From: JBJMHZ01 sp045807125
GTDB taxonomy: Bacteria; Actinomycetota; Actinomycetes; JAWWOL01
Reading direction: 5' to 3'
DNA: 64,000 nt
NCBI GenBank assembly: GCA_045807125.1
Contig: JBJMHZ010000034.1
Span: 19,188-83,187 of the forward strand
The notes beneath the pieces are model-generated. The model saw only the letters and a list, made by a program, of their open reading frames with translations. It was not told where the DNA came from and made no database searches. Position 1 is the stretch's first letter. Each line of letters opens with the position of its first letter. This document shows positions 8,109 through 16,023 of the stretch, piece after piece. The position numbers were made by a program, and so were the translations under genes.

Positions 8109-9235
8109 GGGCCGAGGCGCGGATCGACCTCGCCGCCATCAGCGACAACGTCGCGGCCTTGCGCCAGCGCGCCGGCGACGCGGCCGTGATGGCGGTCGTG
8201 AAGGCCGACGGGTACGGGCACGGCATGGTGCCGTCGGCGCGCGCTGCGCTCGCCGGGGGGGCGCACTGGCTCGGCGTGGCGTACCCCGGCGAGGCCGCCG
8301 AGCTGCGCGCGGCCGGCATCACGGCGCCCGTCCTGGCCTGGCTCGTCTCGCCCGGCGAGGACGTGACCGGTGCGATCCGCACCGGCGTCGATCTTGCCGC
8401 GTACGACGTCGCCGCGCTCGGGCACCTGGCCGAGGAGGCGCGCCGCGCCGGCGTGCCGGTCCGGGTGCATCTGAAGGTCGACACCGGGCTGTCCCGCGGC
8501 GGCGCGACGATACGCGACTGGCCCGAGCTGTGCCGCGCGGCAGCCGCGCTCGAGGCGGAGGGGGCGGTACGGGCCGTCGGCGCCTGGACCCACCTCGTGC
8601 ATGCCGGGCTGCCCGACCACCCGACTACGCACGAGCAGGTGCGGCTGTTCGGCGAGGCGCTCGAGGTGGCCGAGCGCGCCGGCCTGCGCCTGGAGCTGCG
8701 CCACCTCGCCAACTCGGCGGCGACGCTCACCCGCCCGGACGCCCACTTCGATCTGGTCCGCCCCGGGCTCGCCGTCTACGGCCTCTCGCCGGTGCCGCAG
8801 CTCGGCGGCCCCGAGGCGTACGGCCTGCGCCCGGCGATGAGCCTCGTCGCCGGCGTGGCGCTCACCAAGCGGGTGCCGGCGGGGACGGGCGTGTCGTACG
8901 GGCACCGCTACCGCACCCGTGCGGAGACGACGCTCGCCCTCCTCCCGCTCGGCTACGCCGACGGCGTGCCGCGCGCGGCGACCGACACGGCGCAGCTGTG
9001 GCTCGGCGGCCGTCGCCGCACGGTCTCGGGGACCGTGTGCATGGACCAGTTCATGGTCGATGTCGGTGACGACGCCGTGCGCGCGGGCGACGAGGCGCTG
9101 CTCTTCGGCCCTGGTGACGCCGGCGAGCCGACCGCCGAGGACTGGGCTCAGGCGCTCGGCACGATCTCGTACGAGATCGTCACCCGCATCGGCCCGCGGA
9201 CTCCCCGCGTCTACCAGGAAGGGGCGCGCCGGTGA
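8102..9235 (+). CDS. alr: Alanine racemase
   Basis: PLP enzyme making D-alanine for peptidoglycan. ATG 8102 lies inside the end of nnrD. 377 aa. The PLP lysine is in VMAVVKADGYGHG; substrate and cofactor contacts include GLSRGG and the C-terminal catalytic tyrosine region with GTVCMDQFMVDVGD. The frame is open far upstream, but the sequence before 8102 belongs to nnrD. The following hydrolase starts in a GTGA overlap. Confidence 0.96.
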   Translation: MVRAEARIDLAAISDNVAALRQRAGDAAVMAVVKADGYGHGMVPSARAALAGGAHWLGVAYPGEAAELRAAGITAPVLAWLVSPGEDVTGAIRTGVDLAAYDVAALGHLAEEARRAGVPVRVHLKVDTGLSRGGATIRDWPELCRAAAALEAEGAVRAVGAWTHLVHAGLPDHPTTHEQVRLFGEALEVAERAGLRLELRHLANSAATLTRPDAHFDLVRPGLAVYGLSPVPQLGGPEAYGLRPAMSLVAGVALTKRVPAGTGVSYGHRYRTRAETTLALLPLGYADGVPRAATDTAQLWLGGRRRTVSGTVCMDQFMVDVGDDAVRAGDEALLFGPGDAGEPTAEDWAQALGTISYEIVTRIGPRTPRVYQEGARR

Positions 9236-10329
9236 GGGCGACCGCCGTCGGTCGTGGCGCCGGCCTGGCCGGTGCGGCGCTCGGCGTGCTCGCGGCCGGA
9301 GCGGCGGCTGGCCTGGTGGCCGAGCGGTACGCGGTGGGCCGGCTGCGGCTGCGCCCCGACCCGGAGGCGCGCGAGCCCTTCGGCCGGCTGCCGGCCGACC
9401 GGGTCAGCACCGTGCTCGCGGACGACGGCGTCGCGCTGCACGTCGAGGAGGCCGGCGATCTCGACGCGCCGCTCACCGTCGTCCTCGTGCACGGCTGGAC
9501 GGTCACCATGACCAGCTGGCACTACCAGCAGCGCGACCTGGGTGGTCACGAGCAGCCGCTGGGGCGCCTGGTGCTCTACGACCAGCGCAGTCACGGGCGG
9601 TCGGGGCCCGGCGCGCGCGAGCGCAGCACTATCGACCAGCTCGGGGCCGATCTCTACGCCGTCCTGCAGGCGGTGGCGCCGCGTGGTCCGGTGCTGCTGG
9701 TCGGGCAGTCGATGGGCGGAATGACGATCATGGCGCTCGCCGACCGGCATCCCGAGCTGTTCGGCGAGCGGGTCATCGGCGTCGCCCTGCTGTCGACGGC
9801 GGCCGGCAAGCTGGCCGAGGTGACCCTCGGCCTTCCGGTGACGCTGCCCGCGACGCTGCGCCGGGCCGCGCCGCGGGCGTTCGACCGGCTCCGGCGGCAC
9901 GCCGACCTCGTCGAGCGCGGCCGGGCAGCCGGCTCCGACCTCGCGTGGCTGCTCACCCGTTGGTACGCCTTTGGCAGCTCGGACGTGAGCCCTGCGCTCG
10001 TGGAGCTGATGGAGCGCATGGTGGCGGCGACGCCGATCGACGTGGTGATCGACTACTACGACGGGCTGATGGCGCACGACAAGCTGGCCGCGCTGCCTGC
10101 GCTCGCCGGCGTCGAGACGCTCGTACTGTGCGGGGAGAACGACAAGCTCACCCCCGCCGCCTACAGCCGCGCGATCGCCGAGGCGCTGCCGGGTGCCGAG
10201 CTGGTGCTGCTGCCAGGAGCCGGCCACATGGTGATGCTGGAGCGCCCGCAGCTGGTCAACTTCCACCTGCGGGCGCTGGCGGCCCGGGCGCTGGCCCGCT
10301 TCGCCGACCGCTCGGCCGCCGGTCGGTGA
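9232..10329 (+). CDS. Alpha/beta hydrolase with N-terminal membrane anchor
   Basis: 365 aa from GTG 9232, overlapping the alr stop. An N-terminal hydrophobic stretch (GLAGAALGVLAAGAAAGLVA, about residues 9-28) suggests a signal anchor. The hydrolase fold shows the oxyanion HGWTVTMTSW, the nucleophile elbow GQSMGG and a C-terminal catalytic His in AGHMVMLERP; Asp is likely in LVLCGENDKL. From memory, a similar hydrolase follows alr in mycobacteria. Substrate unknown; a lipid or ester is only a guess. Confidence 0.88.
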   Translation: MRATAVGRGAGLAGAALGVLAAGAAAGLVAERYAVGRLRLRPDPEAREPFGRLPADRVSTVLADDGVALHVEEAGDLDAPLTVVLVHGWTVTMTSWHYQQRDLGGHEQPLGRLVLYDQRSHGRSGPGARERSTIDQLGADLYAVLQAVAPRGPVLLVGQSMGGMTIMALADRHPELFGERVIGVALLSTAAGKLAEVTLGLPVTLPATLRRAAPRAFDRLRRHADLVERGRAAGSDLAWLLTRWYAFGSSDVSPALVELMERMVAATPIDVVIDYYDGLMAHDKLAALPALAGVETLVLCGENDKLTPAAYSRAIAEALPGAELVLLPGAGHMVMLERPQLVNFHLRALAARALARFADRSAAGR

Positions 10330-11450
10330 CCGCCGGGCAGGCGCCGTCGCGCCGGGCGCGGACCCGCGAGCCCGACGCGGCCGCGCTCGCGGTGCGCGCC
10401 GCGGCGGCCGCGGCCGCCGACTGGCCGTCGCTGCGCGAGCCGGCGCTGCGCTGCGTGGCTTGCCCTGAGCTGGTCGCCTCGCGCCGGTCGGTGGTGTTCG
10501 GCCAATTCCCCCCAGGCGCCGACATCGCCCTGCTGGGCGAGGCGCCGGGCGCCGAGGAGGACGCGACCGGGGAGCCGTTCGTCGGCCGGTCGGGCCAGTT
10601 GCTCGACCGCCTCCTCGCCGAGGCCGGCCTGCCGAGGGAGCAGGTCGCGGTCGTCAACGTCCTGAAGTGCCGCCCACCGGGCAACCGGCGGCCGCAGCCG
10701 GTCGAGGCGGTCCGCTGCCGGGGCTGGCTCGACCGCCAGCTCGGGCTCATCGACCCGCTCGTCGTCGTGGCGCTCGGCGGGACGGCGACCGAGGCGATGC
10801 TCGGCCGGGGCGCGAAGGTGACCAGGGTGCGCGGCCGCGACCGGATCGCCGGTGGCCGGCTGGTGATCGCGAGCTATCACCCGTCGGCCGCGCTCCGGTT
10901 CGGGCCGCGCGGCGAGCCGCTGGCGATGCTCGCGGCCGACCTCGCGCACGTGGCCGCGAGCGCCCGCCGGCTGCGGGGCGCCGGGGTGCGGCTCACTGCG
11001 GCCGGCCCCGAGGATGCCGCCGACGTGCTGGCGGTGACCGCCCTCGCGTACGGGACGCTCCCGCCGCTCGACCCCCCGACGGGCGCCCTCGCCGAAGGGC
11101 TGGACACGGTGGCGGCCGATCTCGCCCACGGCGGGGTCGTGGCCAGGGCCGGCGGGCGGGTCGTCGGCGCGCTGCGGTTCAGGCCCGGCGACGAGCCCAG
11201 CGCTCGCTGGATCCGGCGCATAGCCGTCCACCCCGATGCGCGTGGACGCGGCGTCGGCGGCGTGCTGGTGCGGTGGGCGGAGGCCATCGCGGCGACCGAC
11301 GGCTGCACCGAGATGCGCATCGGCGTACGGGCCCAGCTGCCGGCGAACCGGGCCTGGTACGAGCGGGGAGGCTACCGGTGGGTGGCCGACCACGCGCACG
11401 GCACCGGCGACCGGCCCACGTGGTCGGAGCTGCGCAAGGAGCTGGGATGA
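10326..11450 (+). CDS. Fusion of a family-4-like uracil-DNA glycosylase with a GNAT acetyltransferase
   Basis: 374 aa from GTG 10326, in a GTGA overlap with the hydrolase. Residues about 35-215 are a uracil-DNA glycosylase of the Fe-S type: CVACPEL, the active-site LLGEAPGAEED, EPFVGRSGQLLD, KCRPPGNR and the SYHPSA loop. Four Cys (CVAC, KCR, RCR) can hold the 4Fe-4S cluster. Residues about 220-374 are a GNAT domain with RIAVHPDARGRGVGGVLV (acetyl-CoA loop) and NRAWYERGGYRWV. No stop or frame break separates the parts, although the GTG at 10985 could start a stand-alone GNAT. The second half resembles RimI-like proteins; its substrate is unknown. Confidence 0.88.
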   Translation: MTAGQAPSRRARTREPDAAALAVRAAAAAAADWPSLREPALRCVACPELVASRRSVVFGQFPPGADIALLGEAPGAEEDATGEPFVGRSGQLLDRLLAEAGLPREQVAVVNVLKCRPPGNRRPQPVEAVRCRGWLDRQLGLIDPLVVVALGGTATEAMLGRGAKVTRVRGRDRIAGGRLVIASYHPSAALRFGPRGEPLAMLAADLAHVAASARRLRGAGVRLTAAGPEDAADVLAVTALAYGTLPPLDPPTGALAEGLDTVAADLAHGGVVARAGGRVVGALRFRPGDEPSARWIRRIAVHPDARGRGVGGVLVRWAEAIAATDGCTEMRIGVRAQLPANRAWYERGGYRWVADHAHGTGDRPTWSELRKELG

Positions 11451-11905
11451 CGGCGACGGTCGCGGTGCCGGACGCCGAGGCCATGCGCGCGCTCGGCCGG
11501 CGGTTGGCCGCCGTGCTGCGGCCCGGTGACCTGGTCCTGCTGACCGGCCCGCTCGGCGCGGGCAAGACGACCCTCGCGCAGGGCATCGGCGCGGGGCTAG
11601 GGGTGAGCGGACCGGTGCTGTCGCCGACCTTCGTCATCGCCCGGGTGCACCGCGGCGGGCGCGTACCGCTCGTGCATGCCGACGCCTACCGGCTCGGGTC
11701 GATCGCCGAGGTCGACGACCTCGACCTCGACGCGTCCCTCGACGCGTCGGTGACGGTCGTCGAGTGGGGTGCCGGCCTGGTGGAGGAGCTCGCCGACGAC
11801 CGGCTGGAGGTGCGCATCGATCTGGGCGTCGAGCCGCGCGCCGTGACGATCGAGGGGCACGGCGCCCGCTGGGCCGGGATCGACCTGAGCGCCCTGCCTG
11901 GGTGA
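11447..11905 (+). CDS. tsaE: tRNA t6A synthesis ATPase TsaE
   Basis: P-loop ATPase of the TsaB-TsaD-TsaE complex that makes N6-threonylcarbamoyladenosine at A37 of ANN-decoding tRNAs. 152 aa, normal. Walker A is GPLGAGKTTLAQGIG; SPTFVIARVH and HADAYRL are family motifs, with VVEWGAGL later. ATG 11447 overlaps the previous stop (ATGA). It normally sits directly next to tsaB; here repeat array B and an acyl-CoA ligase intervene. Confidence 0.95.
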   Translation: MTATVAVPDAEAMRALGRRLAAVLRPGDLVLLTGPLGAGKTTLAQGIGAGLGVSGPVLSPTFVIARVHRGGRVPLVHADAYRLGSIAEVDDLDLDASLDASVTVVEWGAGLVEELADDRLEVRIDLGVEPRAVTIEGHGARWAGIDLSALPG

Positions 11906-11922
11906 GGTGGGGGTGGCCCTTG

Positions 11923-12068
11923 CCGGCGCTGTGCACTGCGCCGACGAGCGGGTGCACTGCATAGTGCGCTGCCCCGAGGGACGGGTGCACTGCATAGTGC
12001 GCTGCCCCGAGGGACGGGTGCAGTGCAGAGTGCGCTGCCCCGGGGGCGGGTGCAGTGCACAGCGCCGG
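11923..12068. repeat. Intergenic palindromic repeat array B with 17-bp inverted ends
   Basis: Lies 18 bp after tsaE. Left end CCGGCGCTGTGCACTGC (11923-11939) and right end GCAGTGCACAGCGCCGG (12052-12068) are perfect inverted repeats. Between them are two identical 33-bp direct units (11950-11982 and 11983-12015), each with GTGCACTGCATAGTGCGCT followed by GCCCCGAGGGAC. A third diverged unit runs from 12016 to about 12048. The 33-bp period keeps all frames open and yields spurious repeated peptides, but nothing supports a protein. Related arrays are at 4481 and 34572. Confidence 0.92.
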
Positions 12069-12125
12069 GGGAGGCACCCCGTCCGGCTTCTCTTGACCCT
12101 CGCGAGCGGGCAGGATGGCGGTCAT

Positions 12126-12146
12126 CGCGAGCCGGAGCGGCTCGCG
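12126..12146. terminator. Hairpin upstream of the acyl-CoA ligase
   Basis: CGCGAGCC (12126-12133) pairs perfectly with GGCTCGCG (12139-12146) around a 5-nt loop, 25 bp before the ligase start. There is no T tract, so it may be a terminator of the upstream operon or a leader structure. Confidence 0.4.
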
Positions 12147-12171
12147 CTCGTCGTCTCGGGAGGCCCGCCTC

Positions 12172-13758
12172 ATGGCCCTGTCGATCGCGTCGATCCTCGC
12201 CGAGTCGGCGCAGCGCCACCCGGACAAGGCGGCCGTCATCTTCGCCGATCGGCCGGTGTCGTACGCCACGCTGTGGGACCAGGCGCGCCGGTGGGCGACG
12301 GTCATGCGCGAGCGCGGCGTCGGACCGGGCGACCGGGTGGCCATCCTGCTGGGCAACACGCCGCACTTCCCGATCGCCTACTACGCGGTCCTGGCCCTCG
12401 GCGGCGTCGTCGTCCCCGTGCACGCGCTGCTGCGCGCGGAGGAGATCGAGTACGCGCTGCGGGACGCGGAGGCCCGGCTCCTGATCTGCGCCGGACCACT
12501 CCTCGGCGAGGGCGCGAAGGGCGCCGAGCTGGCTGGCGTGCCGGTGCTGGCCGCGATGGACGGCGGCGACGCGGCGGTCGAGCGCATCGATGCCCTCGCG
12601 GCGTCGGCCGAGCCGATCGCCCAGCTGGTCATGCGCGAGCCGGACGACGACGCGGTCATCCTCTACACCTCGGGCACCACCGGCCAGCCTAAGGGCGCCG
12701 TTCTCTCGCAGTTCAACATGGTGATGAACGCGGTCATCACCGCCACCAGCGTCATGGAGATCGCCGACGACGACGTGGTGATCGGCGTGCTGCCGCTGTT
12801 CCACTCGTTCGGGCAGAGCTGCGTGATGAACTCGGGCTTCTTTCGCGGCGCCACGATCGTGCTGATGCCGAGGTTCGACGGCGCTCAGGCGCTCGAGCAG
12901 ATGATCCGGCACCAGGTGACGCTCTTCGTCGGCGTGCCCACGATGTACATCGGCCTGCTGGAGGCAGCGCGCAACGACGACCGCCGCCCGCCGCTGGTGC
13001 GCGGCACGTCCGGCGGCTCGTCACTGCCGCTCACCGTCATCGAGCGGTTCAAGGAGGTCTTCGGGGTCGACATCTTCGAGGGCTACGGCCTGTCGGAGAC
13101 GTCGCCGGTCGCGACCTTCAACCAGAAGGCGTACGGCCGCAAGGTCGGCACGGTCGGCCGCGCCATCTGGGGCGTGGACGTCGAGATCGCGCGCGCCGAG
13201 ATCGAGGAGCGCATCGAGCTGCTGCCGCCCGGCGAGATCGGCGAGGTGGTGATCCGCGGCCACAACGTCATGAAGGGCTACCACAACCGCCCCGAGGCGA
13301 CGGCCGCCGCGATCGTCGACGGCTGGTTCCGCAGCGGCGATCTCGGCGTCAAGGACGAGGACGGGTTCATCAGCATCGTCGACCGCAAGAAGGACCTCGT
13401 CATCCGCGGTGGCTTCAACGTCTACCCGCGCGAGGTGGAGGAGCGGCTGCTGCGTCACCCGGCGATCGGGCAGGTGGCCGTCATCGGTCTGCCGCACGAC
13501 GTGTACGGCGAGGAGGTCTGCGCCGTCGTCGTGCGCTCGCCCGAGGCGGCGGACCGCGACGAGGGCGAGCTCGGGCGGGAGATCGTGGACTGGGCGCGCG
13601 AGCAGCTGGGGCGGCACAAGTACCCGCGCGTCGTCCGGTTCGCCGCCGCGCTGCCGCTCGGGCCGAGCGGCAAGGTGCTGAAGCGCGAGCTGGTGGCCAC
13701 CTACCGGGACGGGGCCGCCGAGTCTGCCGGACCGCCGGGTGGAGCTTCCGTTGGCTAG
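12172..13758 (+). CDS. Fatty-acid/acyl-CoA ligase (AMP-forming)
   Basis: Activates a carboxylic acid through an acyl-adenylate to its CoA thioester. ATG 12172 (MALSIASILAESAQRHPDKAA) follows a GGGAGG Shine-Dalgarno; the frame start at 12115 lacks one. 528 aa. AMP-binding motifs: YTSGTTGQPKGAVLS, EGYGLSETSPVATFN, then YHNRPEATAAA and GWFRSGDLGVKDEDGF. The C-terminal PSGKVLKREL carries the adenylating Lys. It lies between tsaE and tsaB, which are usually adjacent, so it looks inserted into the t6A operon. Chain-length preference cannot be told. Confidence 0.92.
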   Translation: MALSIASILAESAQRHPDKAAVIFADRPVSYATLWDQARRWATVMRERGVGPGDRVAILLGNTPHFPIAYYAVLALGGVVVPVHALLRAEEIEYALRDAEARLLICAGPLLGEGAKGAELAGVPVLAAMDGGDAAVERIDALAASAEPIAQLVMREPDDDAVILYTSGTTGQPKGAVLSQFNMVMNAVITATSVMEIADDDVVIGVLPLFHSFGQSCVMNSGFFRGATIVLMPRFDGAQALEQMIRHQVTLFVGVPTMYIGLLEAARNDDRRPPLVRGTSGGSSLPLTVIERFKEVFGVDIFEGYGLSETSPVATFNQKAYGRKVGTVGRAIWGVDVEIARAEIEERIELLPPGEIGEVVIRGHNVMKGYHNRPEATAAAIVDGWFRSGDLGVKDEDGFISIVDRKKDLVIRGGFNVYPREVEERLLRHPAIGQVAVIGLPHDVYGEEVCAVVVRSPEAADRDEGELGREIVDWAREQLGRHKYPRVVRFAAALPLGPSGKVLKRELVATYRDGAAESAGPPGGASVG

Positions 13759-13767
13759 GCTCGAACC

Positions 13768-14496
13768 GTGGCACCCCCGCACCTGACCGATGGCCTGATC
13801 CTCGCCATCGATACGTCGACGGCGGCGACCTCCGTGGCGGTCGTGGCCGGTGCACGGGCCGCCGGGCCGGCAGCCGAGCCGGCAGTCGGGCCGATGGCCG
13901 AGCGGGTCGAGGTGGCCGCCAACCGGCACGGCGAGCTGCTGGCCCCGCTCGTGCGCTCCTGCCTGCGCGAGGCCGGCGCGACCGTCGCCGACGTCGCCCT
14001 CGTCGCGGTGGGCAACGGGCCGGGTCCGTTCACCGGCCTGCGGGTCGGGCTCGTGACCGCCCGCGCGCTCGGTGCCGCGCTCGGCGTGGAGGTCCGCGGC
14101 GCGTGCAGCCTGGACGTCATCGCTGCCGCGCACCGCGGCCGGCCGATCGCCGCGGTGACCGATGCGCGCCGCCGCGAGGCGTACTGGGCGACGTACGACG
14201 CGACCGGCCGGCGCATCCGGGGACCAGCCGTCGACCGGCCCGGCCAGCTGGCGACGGCGCTGCGCCTGGCGGGCGGCCCGGTGCCGCTGCTGGCGGGCGC
14301 CGGTGCGCTGCTGCACCGCGAGGCGCTCGTGGCGGCGGGCGGCTTCGAGGTGAGCGAGGCCGACCCGTACCCGCGCGCGGCGCTGCTTGCGGCACTGGCG
14401 CTCGACCCGGCGGTCGCCGGCCCGGCGCGGCCGCTCTACCTGCGCCGCCCGGACGCCCAGCCGCCCGCCAGGCGAAAGCAGGTGACCCCCGCATGA
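13768..14496 (+). CDS. tsaB: tRNA t6A synthesis scaffold TsaB
   Basis: Inactive ASKHA-fold partner of TsaD. GTG 13768 is 10 bp after the ligase stop. A TAGGCT element (13756-13761) lies 6 bp upstream, so a leaderless start is possible. 242 aa. The N-terminal ILAIDTSTAATSVAVV and the GNGPGPFTGLRVGL motif are typical; the C-terminus is variable and Pro/Arg-rich. Stop overlaps rimI (ATGA). Confidence 0.93.
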   Translation: MAPPHLTDGLILAIDTSTAATSVAVVAGARAAGPAAEPAVGPMAERVEVAANRHGELLAPLVRSCLREAGATVADVALVAVGNGPGPFTGLRVGLVTARALGAALGVEVRGACSLDVIAAAHRGRPIAAVTDARRREAYWATYDATGRRIRGPAVDRPGQLATALRLAGGPVPLLAGAGALLHREALVAAGGFEVSEADPYPRAALLAALALDPAVAGPARPLYLRRPDAQPPARRKQVTPA

Positions 14497-14987
14497 CCGA
14501 CCCGGTGCTGCGGCCGATGCGCTGGTGGGACATCGAGCGGTTGCTGCCGCTGGAGCGGGAGCTGTTCGGCGACGAGGCGTGGTCGCCCGGCATGTTCTGG
14601 TCCGAGCTCGCGCAGCGCGAGACGCGGTGCTACCTGGTGGCGGAGGACGGCTCCGGCGCGCCGCAGGGCTACGCCGGCGTCTGCGTCTATCCGGCGGAGA
14701 GCTACGTGCAGACCATCGCCGTCGTGCCCGCCGCGCAGCGCGCCGGGCTCGGCAGCCGGCTGCTGACCGCGCTGCTCGAGGAGGTCGCGGGCCGCGGCGA
14801 GAGCACCGTGCTGCTCGAGGTGCGGGCTGACAACGAGCGGGCGCAGTCGATGTACCGCCGGTTCGGTTTCCTGCCGGTCGGCCTGCGCAGGGGCTACTAC
14901 CAGCCCTCGGGCACCGACGCCGTGGTGATGCAGCTGCACGACGTCGAGGGGCACCTCGCCGCTCTGCGCGAGGCGGCGGCGCGGTGA
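14493..14987 (+). CDS. rimI: Ribosomal-protein S18 alanine N-acetyltransferase (RimI-type GNAT)
   Basis: GNAT fold protein of 164 aa between tsaB and tsaD, the conserved place of RimI. Acetyl-CoA binding: VQTIAVVPAAQRAGLGSRLL; the C-terminal part has LEVRADNERAQSMYRRFGF and VGLRRGYYQPSGTDAVVM, all RimI-like. RimI acetylates the S18 N-terminus in E. coli; the actinobacterial enzyme may have other targets. Starts in an ATGA overlap and ends in a GTGA overlap with tsaD. Confidence 0.93.
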   Translation: MTDPVLRPMRWWDIERLLPLERELFGDEAWSPGMFWSELAQRETRCYLVAEDGSGAPQGYAGVCVYPAESYVQTIAVVPAAQRAGLGSRLLTALLEEVAGRGESTVLLEVRADNERAQSMYRRFGFLPVGLRRGYYQPSGTDAVVMQLHDVEGHLAALREAAAR

Positions 14988-16000
14988 CCGCGCCGCTCGT
15001 CCTCGGGATCGAGACGTCGTGCGACGAGACCGGCGTTGGGCTGGTGCGCGGGCGGGAGCTGCTCGTCGACGAGGTGGCATCGAGCGTCGACGAGCACGTT
15101 CGCTTCGGCGGCGTGGTGCCCGAGGTGGCGAGCCGCGCGCACCTCGAGGCGATGGTGCCGACGGTCGAGCGGGCGCTCGCCAGGGCCGGCGCCTCGCTCG
15201 GGCAGGTCGACGCGGTCGCGGTCACGGCCGGTCCCGGGCTGGCCGGCGCGCTGCTGGTCGGCGTCGCGGCGGCCAAGGCGTACGCGCTCGCGCTGGACGT
15301 CCCGCTGTACGGCGTCAACCACCTCGCCGCGCACGTGGCCGTCGACCAGCTCGAGCACGGCCCGCTGCCGGAGCCGTGCATCGCCCTGCTGGTGTCGGGC
15401 GGGCACTCCTCCCTGCTGCTGGTCCGCGACCTCGCCGCGCCCGTCGAGGTCCTCGGCCAGACGATCGATGACGCCGCCGGCGAGGCGTTCGACAAGGTGG
15501 CCAGGGTGCTCGGGCTGCCCTTCCCCGGCGGCCCGCACATCGACAGGGCGGCCAGGGAGGGCGACGCCACGGCGGTGGAGTTCCCCCGCGGCGTCGTGCG
15601 CGACGCGCCGCTCTCGTTCACGTTCTCGGGGCTGAAGACGGCGGTGGCCCGCTGGGTCGAGCGGCGGGAGCTGGCCGGTGAGCCGGTGCCCGTCGCCGAC
15701 GTCGCGGCGTCGTTCCAGGAAGCGGTCGCCGACGTGCTGACCAAGCGCGCGGTCCGCGCCTGCGTCGACCAGGGCGTCGGCGACCTGCTGATCGGCGGCG
15801 GCGTCGCGGCCAACTCGCGGCTGCGGGCGCTCGCGGCGGAGCGCTGCGAGCGGGCCGGCGTGCGGCTGCGGGTGCCCCGGCCATCCCTGTGCACCGACAA
15901 CGGCGCGATGGTCGCGGCCCTCGGCGCTGAGCTGCTGGCCCGCGGCGTCGAGCCCTCCTCGCTCGACCTGTCGGCCGACCCGTCGCTGGCCCTGGCCTGA
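14984..16000 (+). CDS. tsaD: tRNA N6-threonylcarbamoyltransferase TsaD
   Basis: Catalytic subunit transferring the threonylcarbamoyl group to A37. GTG 14984, 338 aa. The metal ligands are in GVNHLAAHVAV (HxxxH) and a later Asp in CTDNGAMVAALG. Nucleotide motifs: LGIETSCDETGVG and SGGHSSLLLV. Last gene of the tsaB-rimI-tsaD group; the next gene starts 23 bp on. Confidence 0.97.
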   Translation: MTAPLVLGIETSCDETGVGLVRGRELLVDEVASSVDEHVRFGGVVPEVASRAHLEAMVPTVERALARAGASLGQVDAVAVTAGPGLAGALLVGVAAAKAYALALDVPLYGVNHLAAHVAVDQLEHGPLPEPCIALLVSGGHSSLLLVRDLAAPVEVLGQTIDDAAGEAFDKVARVLGLPFPGGPHIDRAAREGDATAVEFPRGVVRDAPLSFTFSGLKTAVARWVERRELAGEPVPVADVAASFQEAVADVLTKRAVRACVDQGVGDLLIGGGVAANSRLRALAAERCERAGVRLRVPRPSLCTDNGAMVAALGAELLARGVEPSSLDLSADPSLALA

Positions 16001-16023
16001 GCACGGGCGGGCGGGAGGCGCTG

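Noticed and set aside
8919..10325. N-terminal extension of the UDG-GNAT frame up to 8919
   Set aside because: That part is antiphase to alr and the hydrolase, which have clear family motifs. The fusion begins at GTG 10326.
11950..12048. Array B as a CRISPR array
   Set aside because: Units are contiguous without unique spacers and no cas gene is present.
11634..12359. Repeated peptides (GAAHYAVHPSL and similar) encoded across the repeat arrays
   Set aside because: The 33-bp period is a multiple of three and keeps every frame open. There is no start with ribosome-binding site, and the other arrays give different peptides in different frames.
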